A stretch of 64,000 bases of DNA from Streptomyces zhaozhouensis. GTDB taxonomy: Bacteria; Actinomycetota; Actinomycetes; Streptomycetales; Streptomycetaceae. Of the stretch, positions 43,442 through 52,870 are shown piece after piece; position 1 is the stretch's first letter, and every line of letters starts with the position of its first letter. Both the position numbers and the translations under genes were made by a program. Where the stretch lies: the NCBI RefSeq assembly GCF_900230195.1, contig NZ_OCNE01000001.1, positions 682,001 through 746,000 on the forward strand, read 5' to 3'. The notes under the pieces are model-generated. The model saw only the letters and a program-made list of their open reading frames with translations. It did no database searches and was not told the origin of the DNA.

Positions 43442-45262
43442 GTGACTGTCACTCAACTCTCCGCGCACGCCGCACCGTTCACGTCGTCGACCCCACCGGC
43501 CCCCTCCTCCGCGCTCAGGGACCTGCTGTTCGAGACGCGACGCCCGGTCCACCAACCGCTGCGGGGCTTCTTCGGTTCCGCCGTCTTCGACTACCAGGAG
43601 GGACTGACCCACGAGGCGCGCGTCGCGCTGTCGTACCAGCGGCTGCGCGTCGTGAACGCCGGGCTGCCCGACCCGGAGGCGCTGGTGCGGGACGCCGAGG
43701 CGCTGAGCGCGCTGCACGAGTGGGCGGGCGTCGTGGACGCCGGCCTGGCCACGATTCTGAGCATCCACTACAACCTGTTCCTCGGCAGCCTGCTCGACCA
43801 CGACCACGGCGAACGTGACCTCGGCCCCTATCTGCGGATGGAGAGAGTCGGCACCTTCCTGTGCACGGAACGGGCCCACGGCAACGACGCCGCCCAGCTC
43901 AGGACGACAGCCACGCTGGACCGCGCCACCGGGACGTTACTGCTGGAGACACCCGACCCCGGCGCGCGCAAATGGATGCCCAACACCTCCACCACGGGCG
44001 GCCCCAAGGACGCCCTGGTCGCCGCCCGCCTGGTGATCGACGGCAGGGACGAGGGGGTGTTCCTCTTCCTCACACCGCTGACCGACGGGCACGGCCGCCA
44101 TCTGCCGGGCGTCGAGGTGGAGGCGCTGCCGCAGACGGCCAGCAGCCCGGTCGACCACTGCGCCACCGCGTTCCGCGGCGTGCGGCTGCCGCTGACCGCC
44201 ATGCTCCAGGGCGACCACGGCCGGCTGGCGCCCGACGGCGGGTTCACCTCCTCGCTGGGCAGCCCCCGGAAGCGGTTCCTGCGCTCCATCGGCCGGGTGA
44301 CCAGCGGAAAGCTCTGCATGAGCGCCTACAGCCTGGGCACCATGCGGCACGCCCTGGCCGTGGCCGTGCGCCACTCCCACCAGCGGGTCACCTCCGGCAT
44401 GACCAGCGGCCAGCGGGTGCCGCTCTTCGCCCACCGCACCCACCACGCCCCGCTCGTCGAGGCGCTGGCGACGACGTACGCGGCCAACTTCCTCCAGCGT
44501 GAGGTGACCGACCGCTGGGCGCGCGCGGACGACGACACGCGCGAGGACGCCGAACGGCTGGTGGCCATAGCCAAGGGCTGGATCACCTGGCAGGCCCGGC
44601 TGGTCATGACCGAGTGCCGCGAGCGCTGCGGCGCGCAGGGCCTGCTGCTCTCCAACGGCATCGCCGGCCAACTCGCCGCCAACGAGGGCACGATCACCGC
44701 CGAGGGCGACAACACCGTCATCTGGGTCAAGGCCGCCGGCGAGATGCTGCTGGGCGGCTTCACGCCGCGCCCCGTCGCCGACGCCCCGCCCGCCGCACGC
44801 TCGTTGCTCGATCCCCACCACCTGCTCGACCTGCTGGCCGACCTGGAGCGGCTGCGCCACCAACGCGCCAGGACCCGGCTGCGGGACCGGGGGGCCGGCT
44901 CCCCGCTGGACCGGTGGAACGGCGCGTCCGGCCACGCGCTGTCCCTGGTGGAGGCGCACGCGCACCACCTCGCCGCCCGCGCGGTGCTGTCGGCGGCCGA
45001 ACGGACCGGGGACCCGGAGGCCGGCGCGCTGCTGACGGATCTTCAGCGGCTCTTCGCGCTGCGCTATGTCGCCACCCACAGCGGTGAGTTGCTCGCCCAC
45101 GAGCGGCTGACCGCCGACCAGGTGCGCCAGTTGCCCGAGACGATCGAGTCGGTCGTCGGCGCGCTGCTGCCGCACGCCCTGACGCTCACGGACGGTTTCC
45201 ACACCCTCGAAGAACTGATGGAGCGTCATCCCATGCTGCGCGTCGAATCGATGTCCGCGTGA
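43442..45262 (+). CDS. Acyl-CoA oxidase/dehydrogenase-like flavoenzyme with TTA codon
   Basis: 606 aa from GTG 43442. Length and layout follow acyl-CoA oxidases: helical N-terminus, FAD/substrate beta domain (LCTERAHGNDAAQL, later KWMPNTSTTGGPKD), and the helical domain with GTITAEGDNTVIW, where the Glu of TxEGxN is the expected catalytic base. It would desaturate an acyl thioester at alpha-beta, on CoA or on a carrier domain. Codon 166 is TTA (43937-43939, in GTLLLE), which in Streptomyces makes translation depend on bldA tRNA. It is divergent from the NRPS operon and I take it as part of the cluster. Confidence 0.85.
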   Translation: MTVTQLSAHAAPFTSSTPPAPSSALRDLLFETRRPVHQPLRGFFGSAVFDYQEGLTHEARVALSYQRLRVVNAGLPDPEALVRDAEALSALHEWAGVVDAGLATILSIHYNLFLGSLLDHDHGERDLGPYLRMERVGTFLCTERAHGNDAAQLRTTATLDRATGTLLLETPDPGARKWMPNTSTTGGPKDALVAARLVIDGRDEGVFLFLTPLTDGHGRHLPGVEVEALPQTASSPVDHCATAFRGVRLPLTAMLQGDHGRLAPDGGFTSSLGSPRKRFLRSIGRVTSGKLCMSAYSLGTMRHALAVAVRHSHQRVTSGMTSGQRVPLFAHRTHHAPLVEALATTYAANFLQREVTDRWARADDDTREDAERLVAIAKGWITWQARLVMTECRERCGAQGLLLSNGIAGQLAANEGTITAEGDNTVIWVKAAGEMLLGGFTPRPVADAPPAARSLLDPHHLLDLLADLERLRHQRARTRLRDRGAGSPLDRWNGASGHALSLVEAHAHHLAARAVLSAAERTGDPEAGALLTDLQRLFALRYVATHSGELLAHERLTADQVRQLPETIESVVGALLPHALTLTDGFHTLEELMERHPMLRVESMSA

Positions 45263-45657
45263 CGCGGGTAGCGCCTCTCGGGCCCCGCTGACCCGGCGGT
45301 GGCCGCGGCGGGGCGCACGCCCCCCACGTCCACCGCCACTCCCTCGCCGGAAGGGCTCCGGCCAGGCACAACGCCGCTGCCGGGCGTTCACATTCGCCAG
45401 CGTTCGAACACATCGCCGCCCTGCGTCCGGGCCCTCGAACGGTCTTCGACAGGGGCGCCGGCTGTTAAGATCAATACGCTTTTCAGCGGGCTGACGGTGC
45501 GTCACATGTACCGACGGGGGACAGCCACAGCAGCCCCATCGTGAAGGAGCGATCGTTGATCCGCCGGTAAAGCCCCGCGGCCGCAACGCGGCGGTCGCTT
45601 GCCGGGGGCTCCCCCAGCGATCGAACTCCCGACGCGAGGCGACTTGAAGAGAGTCTC
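45263..45657. other. 395-bp intergenic region upstream of the conservon
   Basis: No gene is seen. It includes an AT-richer stretch around 45466-45482 (gttaagatcaatacg) that could hold a -10 box for the cvn operon, but I cannot pair it with a good -35. Confidence 0.45.
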
Positions 45658-46842
45658 ATGACGTCATTGTTTGAGGACCCACTTCTGTGGGTCCTGCTTG
45701 TGGTGCTCATCGCTGCGGTCTTCGCAGTGACGCGAGCGCGGAGAACCAACGTCCAGCTCCGCGCGAGCAACAACACCCTTCAGGGTGAACTCGTCACCAC
45801 ACGCGGTCAGTTGACCGACCTCCAGGCGCGCCACTCCAGCGAGAGTTCCCGGCACGCCTCGGATCTTGAGGAGGTGCGCAAGGACGCCGAGTCCGCGACC
45901 AAGGCGACCCTGAAGTCGGCGGTGGGCACCCTGGCCACCCTGGCCGAGGAGCAGTTGGCCCTGCTGGACGAGCTCCAGCAGAAGTACGGCGACCACCGCG
46001 CGTTCCTCGCCGACCTGATGCTGGTCGACCACACCGGCAGCCAGTTCAGCCGACGCACCAAGGGCATCTCGGTGCTCTGCGGCGGCTGGCTCGGCCGACG
46101 GGACCGCGACGCCTCGGTGTACGACGTGGCGCGCAGCGCGCAGGGCCGCATCCGCAGCTTCGAGCGGGTGCGCATCCACTCCCAGGCGAACGTCGCCGTC
46201 TCCAGCCGGGCCGTCGAGCCGGTCGCGATGGTGCTGGCCGAACTGCTCGACAACGCCACCAAGTACAGCGCGCCGGGTTCGCCGGTCGAGATCAACGTGC
46301 AGGCCGTGCCGACCGGCATCTGCCTGATCGTGGACGACGCCGGCCTCGGCATGGACCAGGAGACCAAGGCCCGCGCCGCGTCCCTGCTGTCCGCCGGCGG
46401 GGCCGTCGACATCACCAGTCTGGGCGACCCGCCGAAGTTCGGCTTCGCCCTCTCCGGGAAGCTCGCCGCCCACTACGGGTTCCACGTCTCCGTGGACGCC
46501 GTCTCGCCCTACGGCGGCGTGCGCGCCGTCATCCGGGTCCCCGAGAGCCTGTTGACGGCGGAGCTCCCCACCCCGGAACCGGTCGCGCTCGACACGTCCG
46601 ACGAGGACGAGGACGAGGACAAGCCGACCCCGATCGCCTCCCTGGTCATCGGGCAGACGGCCGGCGGCCTCCCCAAGCGCCGCCGGCGCCGCGGCGGTGC
46701 CGTCACGGTGGTGCCCTCGTCCACGCCGGAGCACGGCTCGGACGAGGTCAACGCGGAGACCGCCTCGCGCCTCAAGGCGTTCGCGCGGGGCACCGCGCTC
46801 GGCCGCGACTCAGACAACACGGAAGGACCTCAGAACCAGTGA
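45658..46842 (+). CDS. cvnA: Conservon CvnA, membrane-anchored histidine-kinase-like protein
   Basis: 394 aa. A single N-terminal membrane span (about 9-25) is followed by a predicted coiled region (residues 30-85) and a GHKL ATPase domain with ELLDNATKYSAPGSPVEI (N box), VDDAGLGMD (G1) and FGFALSGKLAAHYGF. The C-terminus is acidic then basic (DEDEDEDK, KRRRRRGG). No separate receiver is adjacent. It is the first of five overlapping genes in rar/cvn9 order. Confidence 0.9.
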   Translation: MTSLFEDPLLWVLLVVLIAAVFAVTRARRTNVQLRASNNTLQGELVTTRGQLTDLQARHSSESSRHASDLEEVRKDAESATKATLKSAVGTLATLAEEQLALLDELQQKYGDHRAFLADLMLVDHTGSQFSRRTKGISVLCGGWLGRRDRDASVYDVARSAQGRIRSFERVRIHSQANVAVSSRAVEPVAMVLAELLDNATKYSAPGSPVEINVQAVPTGICLIVDDAGLGMDQETKARAASLLSAGGAVDITSLGDPPKFGFALSGKLAAHYGFHVSVDAVSPYGGVRAVIRVPESLLTAELPTPEPVALDTSDEDEDEDKPTPIASLVIGQTAGGLPKRRRRRGGAVTVVPSSTPEHGSDEVNAETASRLKAFARGTALGRDSDNTEGPQNQ

Positions 46843-47237
46843 GCGCAGATCTGTCCTGGGTGTTGAACGACGTGCTCGAAGTGCGCGGGGCACGCCACGC
46901 CATCCTGGTCTCGGCGGACGGCCTGCTCATGCAACGCTCCGACGGCATCGACCGGGACGACGCCGAACGCAACGCCGCGGCGATGAGTTCGCTCCAGTCC
47001 CTCTGCCGGAGCGTGGCCTCGTTCCTCGGCGACGGCGGGCACTGGAAGCAGACGCTGATCGAGTTCGACGGCGGCTGGATCTTCCTGATCGCCGGCGGCA
47101 GCGGCTCCTACCTCGCCGTCTCGACCACCCTGGACGTGGACATGGAGGCCATGTCGATCCGGATGCAGAAGACCACGGGCGCGCTGGCCAAGGCCATGAG
47201 CGCGGCGCCTCGGCTGACCGCGGACTCGGACGCATGA
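46839..47237 (+). CDS. cvnB: Conservon CvnB, roadblock/LC7 protein
   Basis: 132 aa, GTG 46839 overlapping the cvnA stop (GTGA). The roadblock/LC7 fold shows as DVLEVRGARHAILVSADGLL and IEFDGGWIFLIAGGSGSYLAV. Such proteins act with the small GTPase of the system, probably as a regulator of its nucleotide state (MglB-like role, inferred). Confidence 0.92.
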   Translation: MSADLSWVLNDVLEVRGARHAILVSADGLLMQRSDGIDRDDAERNAAAMSSLQSLCRSVASFLGDGGHWKQTLIEFDGGWIFLIAGGSGSYLAVSTTLDVDMEAMSIRMQKTTGALAKAMSAAPRLTADSDA

Positions 47238-47611
47238 GTGCGCCGCGCGAGGAGACCCCGGCGACGAGCGGATTCGTCCGCTCCTATGTCATCACGGGGG
47301 GCCGCACCCTGCCCTCCGAAGGCGAACTCGCCCTGCACGCCCTGGTGTGCCTGGCCCCCGGCAGGACCCTGCCGCCCGGGGCCAGCCCCGAGGTGCGGGC
47401 CATCTGGGACCTCTGCGCCGGCGGCTATCTGTCGGTCGCCGAGGTCGCCGGCCATCTGGGACTGCCGGTCGGGGTGACCCGGCTGCTGCTGTCCGACCTG
47501 GCCGATCAGGGCCACCTCCTGCGCCGCGCCGAACCGCCCCCGGCCCAGGGCGTTCCCCGACCGATTCTCGAGAAGGTTCTGCATGGACTCGAAGCCCTCA
47601 ACATCGGCTGA
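47234..47611 (+). CDS. cvnC: Conservon CvnC, DUF742 protein
   Basis: 125 aa, ATG 47234 overlapping the cvnB stop (ATGA). It has the DUF742 pattern FVRSYVITGGRT, a winged-helix-like segment LSVAEVAGHLGLPVGVTRLL and the C-terminal ILEKVLHGLEALNIG. It probably links the complex to DNA or to other partners; its function is unproven. Confidence 0.92.
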   Translation: MSAPREETPATSGFVRSYVITGGRTLPSEGELALHALVCLAPGRTLPPGASPEVRAIWDLCAGGYLSVAEVAGHLGLPVGVTRLLLSDLADQGHLLRRAEPPPAQGVPRPILEKVLHGLEALNIG

Positions 47612-48191
47612 CGCCGCGGTGAACGGTTCCATCTACGTCTCCGACGACGTGACCGCCGCCGCGAAGATCCTGGTGGTGGGCCATTTCGCGGTGGGAAAGA
47701 CGACCTTCATCGGGTCCCTTTCCGAGATCGCTCCGCTGCGCACCGAGGAGAAGATGACCCAGGCGTCGGTACACGTCGACGACCTGCGCGGCGTGCCGAA
47801 CAAGGCGACCACCACCGTGGCGCTCGACTTCGGCCGGCTGACCCTCAGCGACGAGCTGGTGCTCTACCTCTTCGGCACCCCGGGGCAGCACCGCTTCATC
47901 CAGGTCTGGGAGGACATGGCACGCGGGGCGCTTGGCGCCCTGCTGCTGGTCGACCCCGCCAGGCTGGAGGAGACCTTCCCCGTCATCGACCTGCTCGACG
48001 AGTACGGCCTGGAGTACGCCATCGCCGTGAACTCCTTCTCCGACCCGGAGAAGTTCGACCAGGAGGAGATCCGCGAGGCACTCGACCTGCTTCCGGAGAC
48101 CCCCGTCGTCTACTGCGACGCGCGCGACCGGCGTTCCTCCAACGAGGCACTGATCGCCCTGGTCCGTCACCTCCTCGACCGCGCGGCCTGA
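47583..48191 (+). CDS. cvnD: Conservon CvnD, small GTPase-like ATP/GTP-binding protein
   Basis: 202 aa from ATG 47583, overlapping cvnC by 29 bp. P-loop GHFAVGKTTF, switch region LDFGRLTL, G3-like FGTPGQHRF, a G4-position NSFSD and a late YCDARDR. In the conservon model it switches between nucleotide states under control of CvnA/B. Confidence 0.93.
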   Translation: MDSKPSTSADAAVNGSIYVSDDVTAAAKILVVGHFAVGKTTFIGSLSEIAPLRTEEKMTQASVHVDDLRGVPNKATTTVALDFGRLTLSDELVLYLFGTPGQHRFIQVWEDMARGALGALLLVDPARLEETFPVIDLLDEYGLEYAIAVNSFSDPEKFDQEEIREALDLLPETPVVYCDARDRRSSNEALIALVRHLLDRAA

Positions 48192-48237
48192 CCCCCCTCA
48201 CCGGGCCCCAGGGCCCGGGCCCCCAAAGGACACGAAG

Positions 48238-49581
48238 ATGGACGAGCACAACCCCGCCGCCGGTGCGGCGAGATGTCCCATGTACGACCAGGGCTTCGCC
48301 GACGCCCCGGAGAAGGTCTACGACTATCTCAGGGCGCACGGCCCGGCCGGCCCCGTCGAACTCGCGCCCGGCGTCGACGCGACGCTGGTCGTCGAGCACG
48401 AGACCGCCCGGCGGGTCCTCCAGAACCCGGGCCTCTTCGCCCGCGACGGACGGCGCTGGGCCGACCTGAACGAGGGCCGCATCCCGCTGGACAGCCCGGT
48501 CCTGCCGATGATGGTCTACCGGCCCAACTGCCTGTTCACCGACGGCGCCCAGCACCTGCGGCTGCGCAAGGCGGTCACCGAGAGCCTCGACCGGCTCAAC
48601 GTGGCGCGGGTGAGGCGCGACGTCGAACCGATCGCCGCCTACCTGATCGACCGGTTCAGCGAGACCGGCCGGGCGGACCTGATCAGCGACTACGCCAAGC
48701 TGCTGCCGATGCTGCTGATCAACAAGCTGTTCGGCTCGCCCGCCACCATCGGCGACCGGGTGACCACCGCGATGGCCGACATGTTCGACGGCCGCGACGC
48801 GCAGGCCGCCAGCGAGGAACTGACCGCCTGCTTCCTGGAGTTGGTCTCCCTCAAGCGCCGCACCCCGGACGAGGACGTCACCTCCTGGCTCGTCCAGCAC
48901 TCCGCGGGGCTCAGCGACGAGGAGCTCAAGGACCAGCTGGTGATGCTGATCGGCGCCAGTGTGGAGCCGGAGCGCAACCTCATCGCCAACTCGCTGCTCC
49001 TGCTGCTGGAACGGGGCGGCGACGAGCCGAGTATGCAGGTCGAGGACGCCCTGGACCGCGTGCTGCTCAACAACCCGCCGATCGCCAACTACGCGACCCA
49101 CTTCCCGTTGCAGGACGTGGACCTCGGCGGGGTTCTGGCCAAGGCCAACACCCCGGTCGTCATCAGCTTCGCCGGCGCCAACAACGACCCGGCACTCGCC
49201 GAGGCGGGCCAGGCCCACAGCCGCAGCGCCCACCTCGCCTGGGGCGCGGGTCCCCACGCCTGCCCGGCCAAGAGCCTGGCGCAGGTCGTGGCGGTCGCGG
49301 CCATCGAGCAACTGCTCAACGCGCTGCCCGACATCGCGCTCAGCCAGCCGGCCTCCGAACTGGCGTGGCGGCCCGGCCCGTTCCACCGGGCGCTGGCCAC
49401 CCTGCCCGTGGAGTTCAGCCCGGCGCCGGCCACCCGCACGGCGTCGGCGTTCCGCTCCGCGGCCCCGCGCGCCACCGCCGCCAAGCCGGCGGCCCCGCTC
49501 CCGGCCGCACCGGCGGGCTCGGGGAAGACCCCGCAGAAGAAGGGCTTCTGGAGCAGCTTCCTGGAGATATTCCGCGTCTGA
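48238..49581 (+). CDS. cvnE: Conservon P450 (RarE/CYP157-like) lacking ExxR
   Basis: 447 aa from ATG 48238 after AAAGGA. The haem-binding loop is AWGAGPHACPAKSLA with Cys342. The I-helix segment LIGASVEPERNL has no acid-Thr pair, and the K-helix reads VEDALDRV (269-275) where E-x-x-R is expected, so neither the Glu nor the Arg of ExxR is in place. CYP157 members are known to lack ExxR, and in S. griseus the fifth gene of the rar conservon is a P450. The C-terminal 55 residues are an Ala/Pro linker ending in a hydrophobic tail (GFWSSFLEIF). Confidence 0.9.
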   Translation: MDEHNPAAGAARCPMYDQGFADAPEKVYDYLRAHGPAGPVELAPGVDATLVVEHETARRVLQNPGLFARDGRRWADLNEGRIPLDSPVLPMMVYRPNCLFTDGAQHLRLRKAVTESLDRLNVARVRRDVEPIAAYLIDRFSETGRADLISDYAKLLPMLLINKLFGSPATIGDRVTTAMADMFDGRDAQAASEELTACFLELVSLKRRTPDEDVTSWLVQHSAGLSDEELKDQLVMLIGASVEPERNLIANSLLLLLERGGDEPSMQVEDALDRVLLNNPPIANYATHFPLQDVDLGGVLAKANTPVVISFAGANNDPALAEAGQAHSRSAHLAWGAGPHACPAKSLAQVVAVAAIEQLLNALPDIALSQPASELAWRPGPFHRALATLPVEFSPAPATRTASAFRSAAPRATAAKPAAPLPAAPAGSGKTPQKKGFWSSFLEIFRV

Positions 49582-49652
49582 GACGGCCGGCGGACGACCA
49601 CGGACCCGGGTGCTCACCCACCACGGTCGACCGCGCCCGACAGCCGGTCGCT

Positions 49653-49763
49653 CGCGCGGTTCCCCGCGCCCGAAGGTGCACCGTGGCACAGACCCGCGAC
49701 AAACCCGCGAGTCGGGGACAACCCCCGCCACGACGCACCCCGAGGGGCGCGGGGAACCGCGCG
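49653..49763. repeat. Dispersed inverted repeat (copy 2), convergent intergenic
   Basis: The right arm 49744-49763 is identical to the arm at 5505-5524, and the left arm 49653-49672 matches its complement at 19 of 20 bases; 71 nt lie between. Placed between convergent genes it could be a bidirectional terminator. No gene is seen in 49582-49840. Confidence 0.75.
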
Positions 49764-49840
49764 GTGCTTCCGCACCGACCCGCGGACGACAACGGCGCCC
49801 CACCGGCAAGGTGAGTCGTCGAGGCCACGCCGCGGGCAGG

Positions 49841-50671
49841 CTACTCCGCGTGGGCCGCCGAGCCGAGCAGCTCCCGCACCCGGCCGGAGACCCGGCGGAA
49901 CTCCGGGCTCTCCAGCGTCGGTTCGTACTCCCGGTGCCCCGGCAGGTCGATGGGGAACTCCTCGATGATCCGCCCCGGGCGCGGCCCCATCACGATCGCA
50001 CGCGACGCCAGATAGACGGCCTCCGCCACCGAGTGGGTCACCAGCACCACGGTCATGCCGGTGGCCTCCCAGATCCTGCGGAGTTCGACGTTCATGTTCT
50101 CCCTGGTCAACGCGTCCAGCGCGCCGAACGGCTCGTCCATGAGCAGCACGTCGGGCTCGTGCAGCAGGGCCCGGCAGAGGGAGACCCGCTGCTGCATCCC
50201 GCCGGACAGCTCGTAGGGCATCGCGTTCTCGAAGCCGGTAAGCCCCGTCATCTCCATGAGCGCGTCGGCCCTCTCGCGCGCCCACGCCCTGGGCAGTCCG
50301 CGCATCTCGGCCTGGAAGAGGATGTTGCCCCGCGCGTTCCGCCAGTCCAGCAGCGCCGCGCGCTGGAAGACGAAGCCCACGTCGCGCCGCGCGCCCTCCA
50401 CCGGCGTCCCGCGCAACGTGACCTCGCCCGCGGTCGCCTCGGTCAGCCCGGCGATGACGCGCAGCAGCGTCGACTTGCCGCAGCCCGAGGGGCCGGCGAT
50501 GGTCAGGAACTCGCCCGGCTCGATGGCCAGGTCGATGCCGCTGAGCGCGTGCACCGTGCGGCCCTTGGAGTGGAAGGTGACGTCCAGCCCCCGGATGTCC
50601 ACCATCGGCGCGTCGGACGGCGCCCCCGCACCCCGGGCCGCGCCGTCAACGGTCTCGGCCGCCATCGTCAC
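49841..50671 (-). CDS. ABC transporter ATP-binding protein (NrtD/TauB/SsuB type)
   Basis: 276 aa from GTG 50671, overlapping the stop of the binding-protein gene (GTGA). Walker A GPSGCGKST, Q-loop FVFQRAALLDWRN, signature LSGGMQQR, Walker B VLLMDEPFGALD and H-loop VTHSVAEA. The LDWRNARGNI stretch is typical of importers for sulfonates, nitrate or thiamine pyrimidine. Confidence 0.93.
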   Translation of the reverse strand: MTMAAETVDGAARGAGAPSDAPMVDIRGLDVTFHSKGRTVHALSGIDLAIEPGEFLTIAGPSGCGKSTLLRVIAGLTEATAGEVTLRGTPVEGARRDVGFVFQRAALLDWRNARGNILFQAEMRGLPRAWARERADALMEMTGLTGFENAMPYELSGGMQQRVSLCRALLHEPDVLLMDEPFGALDALTRENMNVELRRIWEATGMTVVLVTHSVAEAVYLASRAIVMGPRPGRIIEEFPIDLPGHREYEPTLESPEFRRVSGRVRELLGSAAHAE

Positions 50672-51834
50672 TCCCCCTCGCCCGCGTCGCCGGCGCCGTC
50701 CGCGTCACCGGCGTCCCCCTCCGCCGGATCACCGGCGCCGTCCGCCGAGCCCGCCTCGGAGGCTGCGCCGCCCGTGAACGAGGCGTCGAAGTACGCCTCG
50801 GTCTCCCTGGCCTCGTCGATCAGTCCCGCCTCTGCCAGCGTCTCGATGGTCTGCCGCCAGTCCGCCTCGTCGGTGGTGCCGGGCGCCTGGCCCTCGGTGT
50901 TCTCGGTGGCCAGCAGCGGGATGGTCGCCTCCCACTGGTCGAGCAGCACCTCGGCGCTCGGCATCTGCGGGTCGCCGTTGTCCATCGCCGCGACCGCGTC
51001 CTCCGGCGACTGCCGCGCCGCCTCGAACGCCTCGGAGGTGGCGGCAACCATCCGCTCCACCAGCTCCGGGTCGTCGGCGAGCGTCGAGCCGTGGGCGATC
51101 AGGCCGTTGCTGAAGAAGTTCAGCCCGGCGTCGGTGTACCGCAGGTAGTTGACCTCCTTGCCGCTCTCGTCGGAGAGCGTCGGCCCCTGGTCGTGGGCGA
51201 AGCCGATCAGCCCGTCGACCTGGCCGACCATCATCGCGGCGTTCTTGCCGGCCGAGTCGAGGTTCTGCTGCTCCACGTCGCCCTCGGCCAGCCCCACCGC
51301 GTCCAGGTAGAGCGGGAAGGTGAGCGTCACGGCGTCGCCGGCGGAGACCGCGATCGTCCGGCCGCGCAGGTCCTCAGGCTCCTCGATCCCGGTGTCGCTG
51401 AAGACCTGGACCGCCGAGGGCGTGGACTGGAGGAAGACGGCGACGGACCGGACGTCGACGCCCTGGTCGATGTTGGCCAGCACGGCGGGCGCGTCGGCCC
51501 AGCCGAAGTCGAAGTCCCGCTGGCCGACCGCCTGCACGGTCCTGGCCGAGCCCTGGCCCGCCTCGATGGAGAGCGAGATCCCGTGCTCCTCGAAGATGCC
51601 CTCCTCCACCCCGTAGTAGAAGGGGGCGTGCTCCCCGTAGGGATACCAGTTCAGCTGGAGCGTGATCTCGTCCGTGCCGTCGGCGCCCGACCCGCCGCCG
51701 CCACCGCCGCCACCGCAGGCGGCGAGGGCGAGGGCGCAGGCCCCGGCGAGCAGGGCGGTGCGGCGGGTGCGCGCCGGTCGCGGGGGCCGCGGGCCGGTCG
51801 AGCGGTGCGGACTGAGGGATGTGCGCAGGGCCAT
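50668..51834 (-). CDS. ABC substrate-binding lipoprotein, NMT1/THI5-like
   Basis: 388 aa. The signal peptide ends in the lipobox ALAAC, then a Gly-rich linker. The mature part follows NMT1/THI5 proteins: LQLNWYPYGEHAPFYYGVEEGIFEEHG, DFGWADAPAVLANI, GRTIAVSAGDAVTLTFPLYL and IGFAHDQG. Ligands of the family include hydroxymethylpyrimidine, taurine and nitrate; none can be chosen here, and no TPP-type leader was noticed. The last 35 residues are an Asp/Gly/Ala/Glu repeat tail. ATG 51834 follows AAGGA. Confidence 0.9.
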   Translation of the reverse strand: MALRTSLSPHRSTGPRPPRPARTRRTALLAGACALALAACGGGGGGGGSGADGTDEITLQLNWYPYGEHAPFYYGVEEGIFEEHGISLSIEAGQGSARTVQAVGQRDFDFGWADAPAVLANIDQGVDVRSVAVFLQSTPSAVQVFSDTGIEEPEDLRGRTIAVSAGDAVTLTFPLYLDAVGLAEGDVEQQNLDSAGKNAAMMVGQVDGLIGFAHDQGPTLSDESGKEVNYLRYTDAGLNFFSNGLIAHGSTLADDPELVERMVAATSEAFEAARQSPEDAVAAMDNGDPQMPSAEVLLDQWEATIPLLATENTEGQAPGTTDEADWRQTIETLAEAGLIDEARETEAYFDASFTGGAASEAGSADGAGDPAEGDAGDADGAGDAGEGE

Positions 51835-51936
51835 GGGTCATCCTTCGGTCGTGCGGGACGGAGGTAGGGGTGCCGTGGTGCCGGGAGTAGGGGTGGCGCC
51901 GGCGCGGCCCCGGGAGGGAGGCGGACGCGGGCCGGC

Positions 51937-52785
51937 TCAGCCGCGGTTGCGGCGGGAGGCGTGCCAGGGGATCAGGAACATCTCGGCGACCTGGATCACC
52001 GCGAAGAGCAGCACCCCGAGCAGGGACATGATGATCAGCGCGGCGAAGAGCATGGCGGTGTCGATGTTCCCGTTGGCCTGGAGAATCACGTATCCCAGGC
52101 CGGAGTTGGCACCGACGAACTCGCCGACCACCGCCCCGGTGACGGCCAGCGTGGCGGCGACCTTCAGGCCGGAGAGCAGCTCGGGGAGGGCGGCGGGCAG
52201 GCGGACCTTCAGAAAGGTCTTCACCGGGGAGGCGCCCATGGTCGAGGTGAGTTCGAGGAGTTCGGGGTCGACGGAGCGCAGCCCGCTGATCCCCGAGATC
52301 ACCACGGGGAAGAAGGCCATCAGCACGGCCACCAGGATCTTCGGGCTGGTGCCGAAGCCGAGCCAGACCACGAAGAGCGGCGCGATCGCGATCTTCGGGA
52401 TCACCTGCGCGAAGAGGATGAGCGGGTAGAACGTCTTCTCCAGCGTCGAGGAGTAGACCATCAGCACGGCGACCAGCACCCCCACCAGGGCGGCGATCGC
52501 GAAGCCGGCCAGGGTCTCCCGGGTGGTGACGAGGGTGTGCTCCCAGAGGTAGTCGGGATAGTCGGTGAACGCCGCCCAGGTGTCGGCCGGCGACGGGATG
52601 ATGTACGGCTCGACCATCTCGGTGGCCGTGACGAGGAACCACGCCACCACCACCAGCGCGAGGAAGACGGCCGGGTAGAGCGCCGCCACCAGCCCGCGCG
52701 AGGCACGGCGCCGCCGGGAGGGCCGCGCCCGCCGAACGAGCCGGGCCGAGGGGAGAGTTGGGGTCTGCCGGGTGAGTTCGGTCAT
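51937..52785 (-). CDS. ABC transporter permease (SsuC/TauC type)
   Basis: 282 aa, about six membrane segments, with the coupling motif in MGASPVKTFLKVRLPAALPELLSGLKV and GAVVGEFVGANSGLGYVI, typical of BPD_transp_1 permeases for sulfonate/nitrate/thiamine-precursor import. First gene of the three-gene operon; upstream lies the twin LacI-type operator. Confidence 0.92.
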   Translation of the reverse strand: MTELTRQTPTLPSARLVRRARPSRRRRASRGLVAALYPAVFLALVVVAWFLVTATEMVEPYIIPSPADTWAAFTDYPDYLWEHTLVTTRETLAGFAIAALVGVLVAVLMVYSSTLEKTFYPLILFAQVIPKIAIAPLFVVWLGFGTSPKILVAVLMAFFPVVISGISGLRSVDPELLELTSTMGASPVKTFLKVRLPAALPELLSGLKVAATLAVTGAVVGEFVGANSGLGYVILQANGNIDTAMLFAALIIMSLLGVLLFAVIQVAEMFLIPWHASRRNRG

Positions 52786-52837
52786 GCGGACCTCGCGTCA
52801 CGTTTCAAGGGACGATGGGGGAAGTCTCGCCGGCTGG

Positions 52838-52849
52838 GAAAGCGCTTAC
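52838..52849. promoter_or_regulatory. LacI-type operator O1
   Basis: GAAAGCGCTTAC, one base from the palindrome GAAAGCGCTTTC, between the divergent permease and regulator genes. Confidence 0.75.
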
Positions 52850-52870
52850 ACGACGGTTCGCGGAAGCTGG

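Noticed and set aside
42810..43445. 211-codon open frame in the divergent intergenic region
   Set aside because: Composition is Pro/Arg/Thr-rich and unlike the neighbours, no ribosome-binding site stands out, and no family is recognisable.
45263..45657. Possible HrdB promoter before the conservon
   Set aside because: A -10-like TAAGAT is present, but no -35 at a usable distance could be found.
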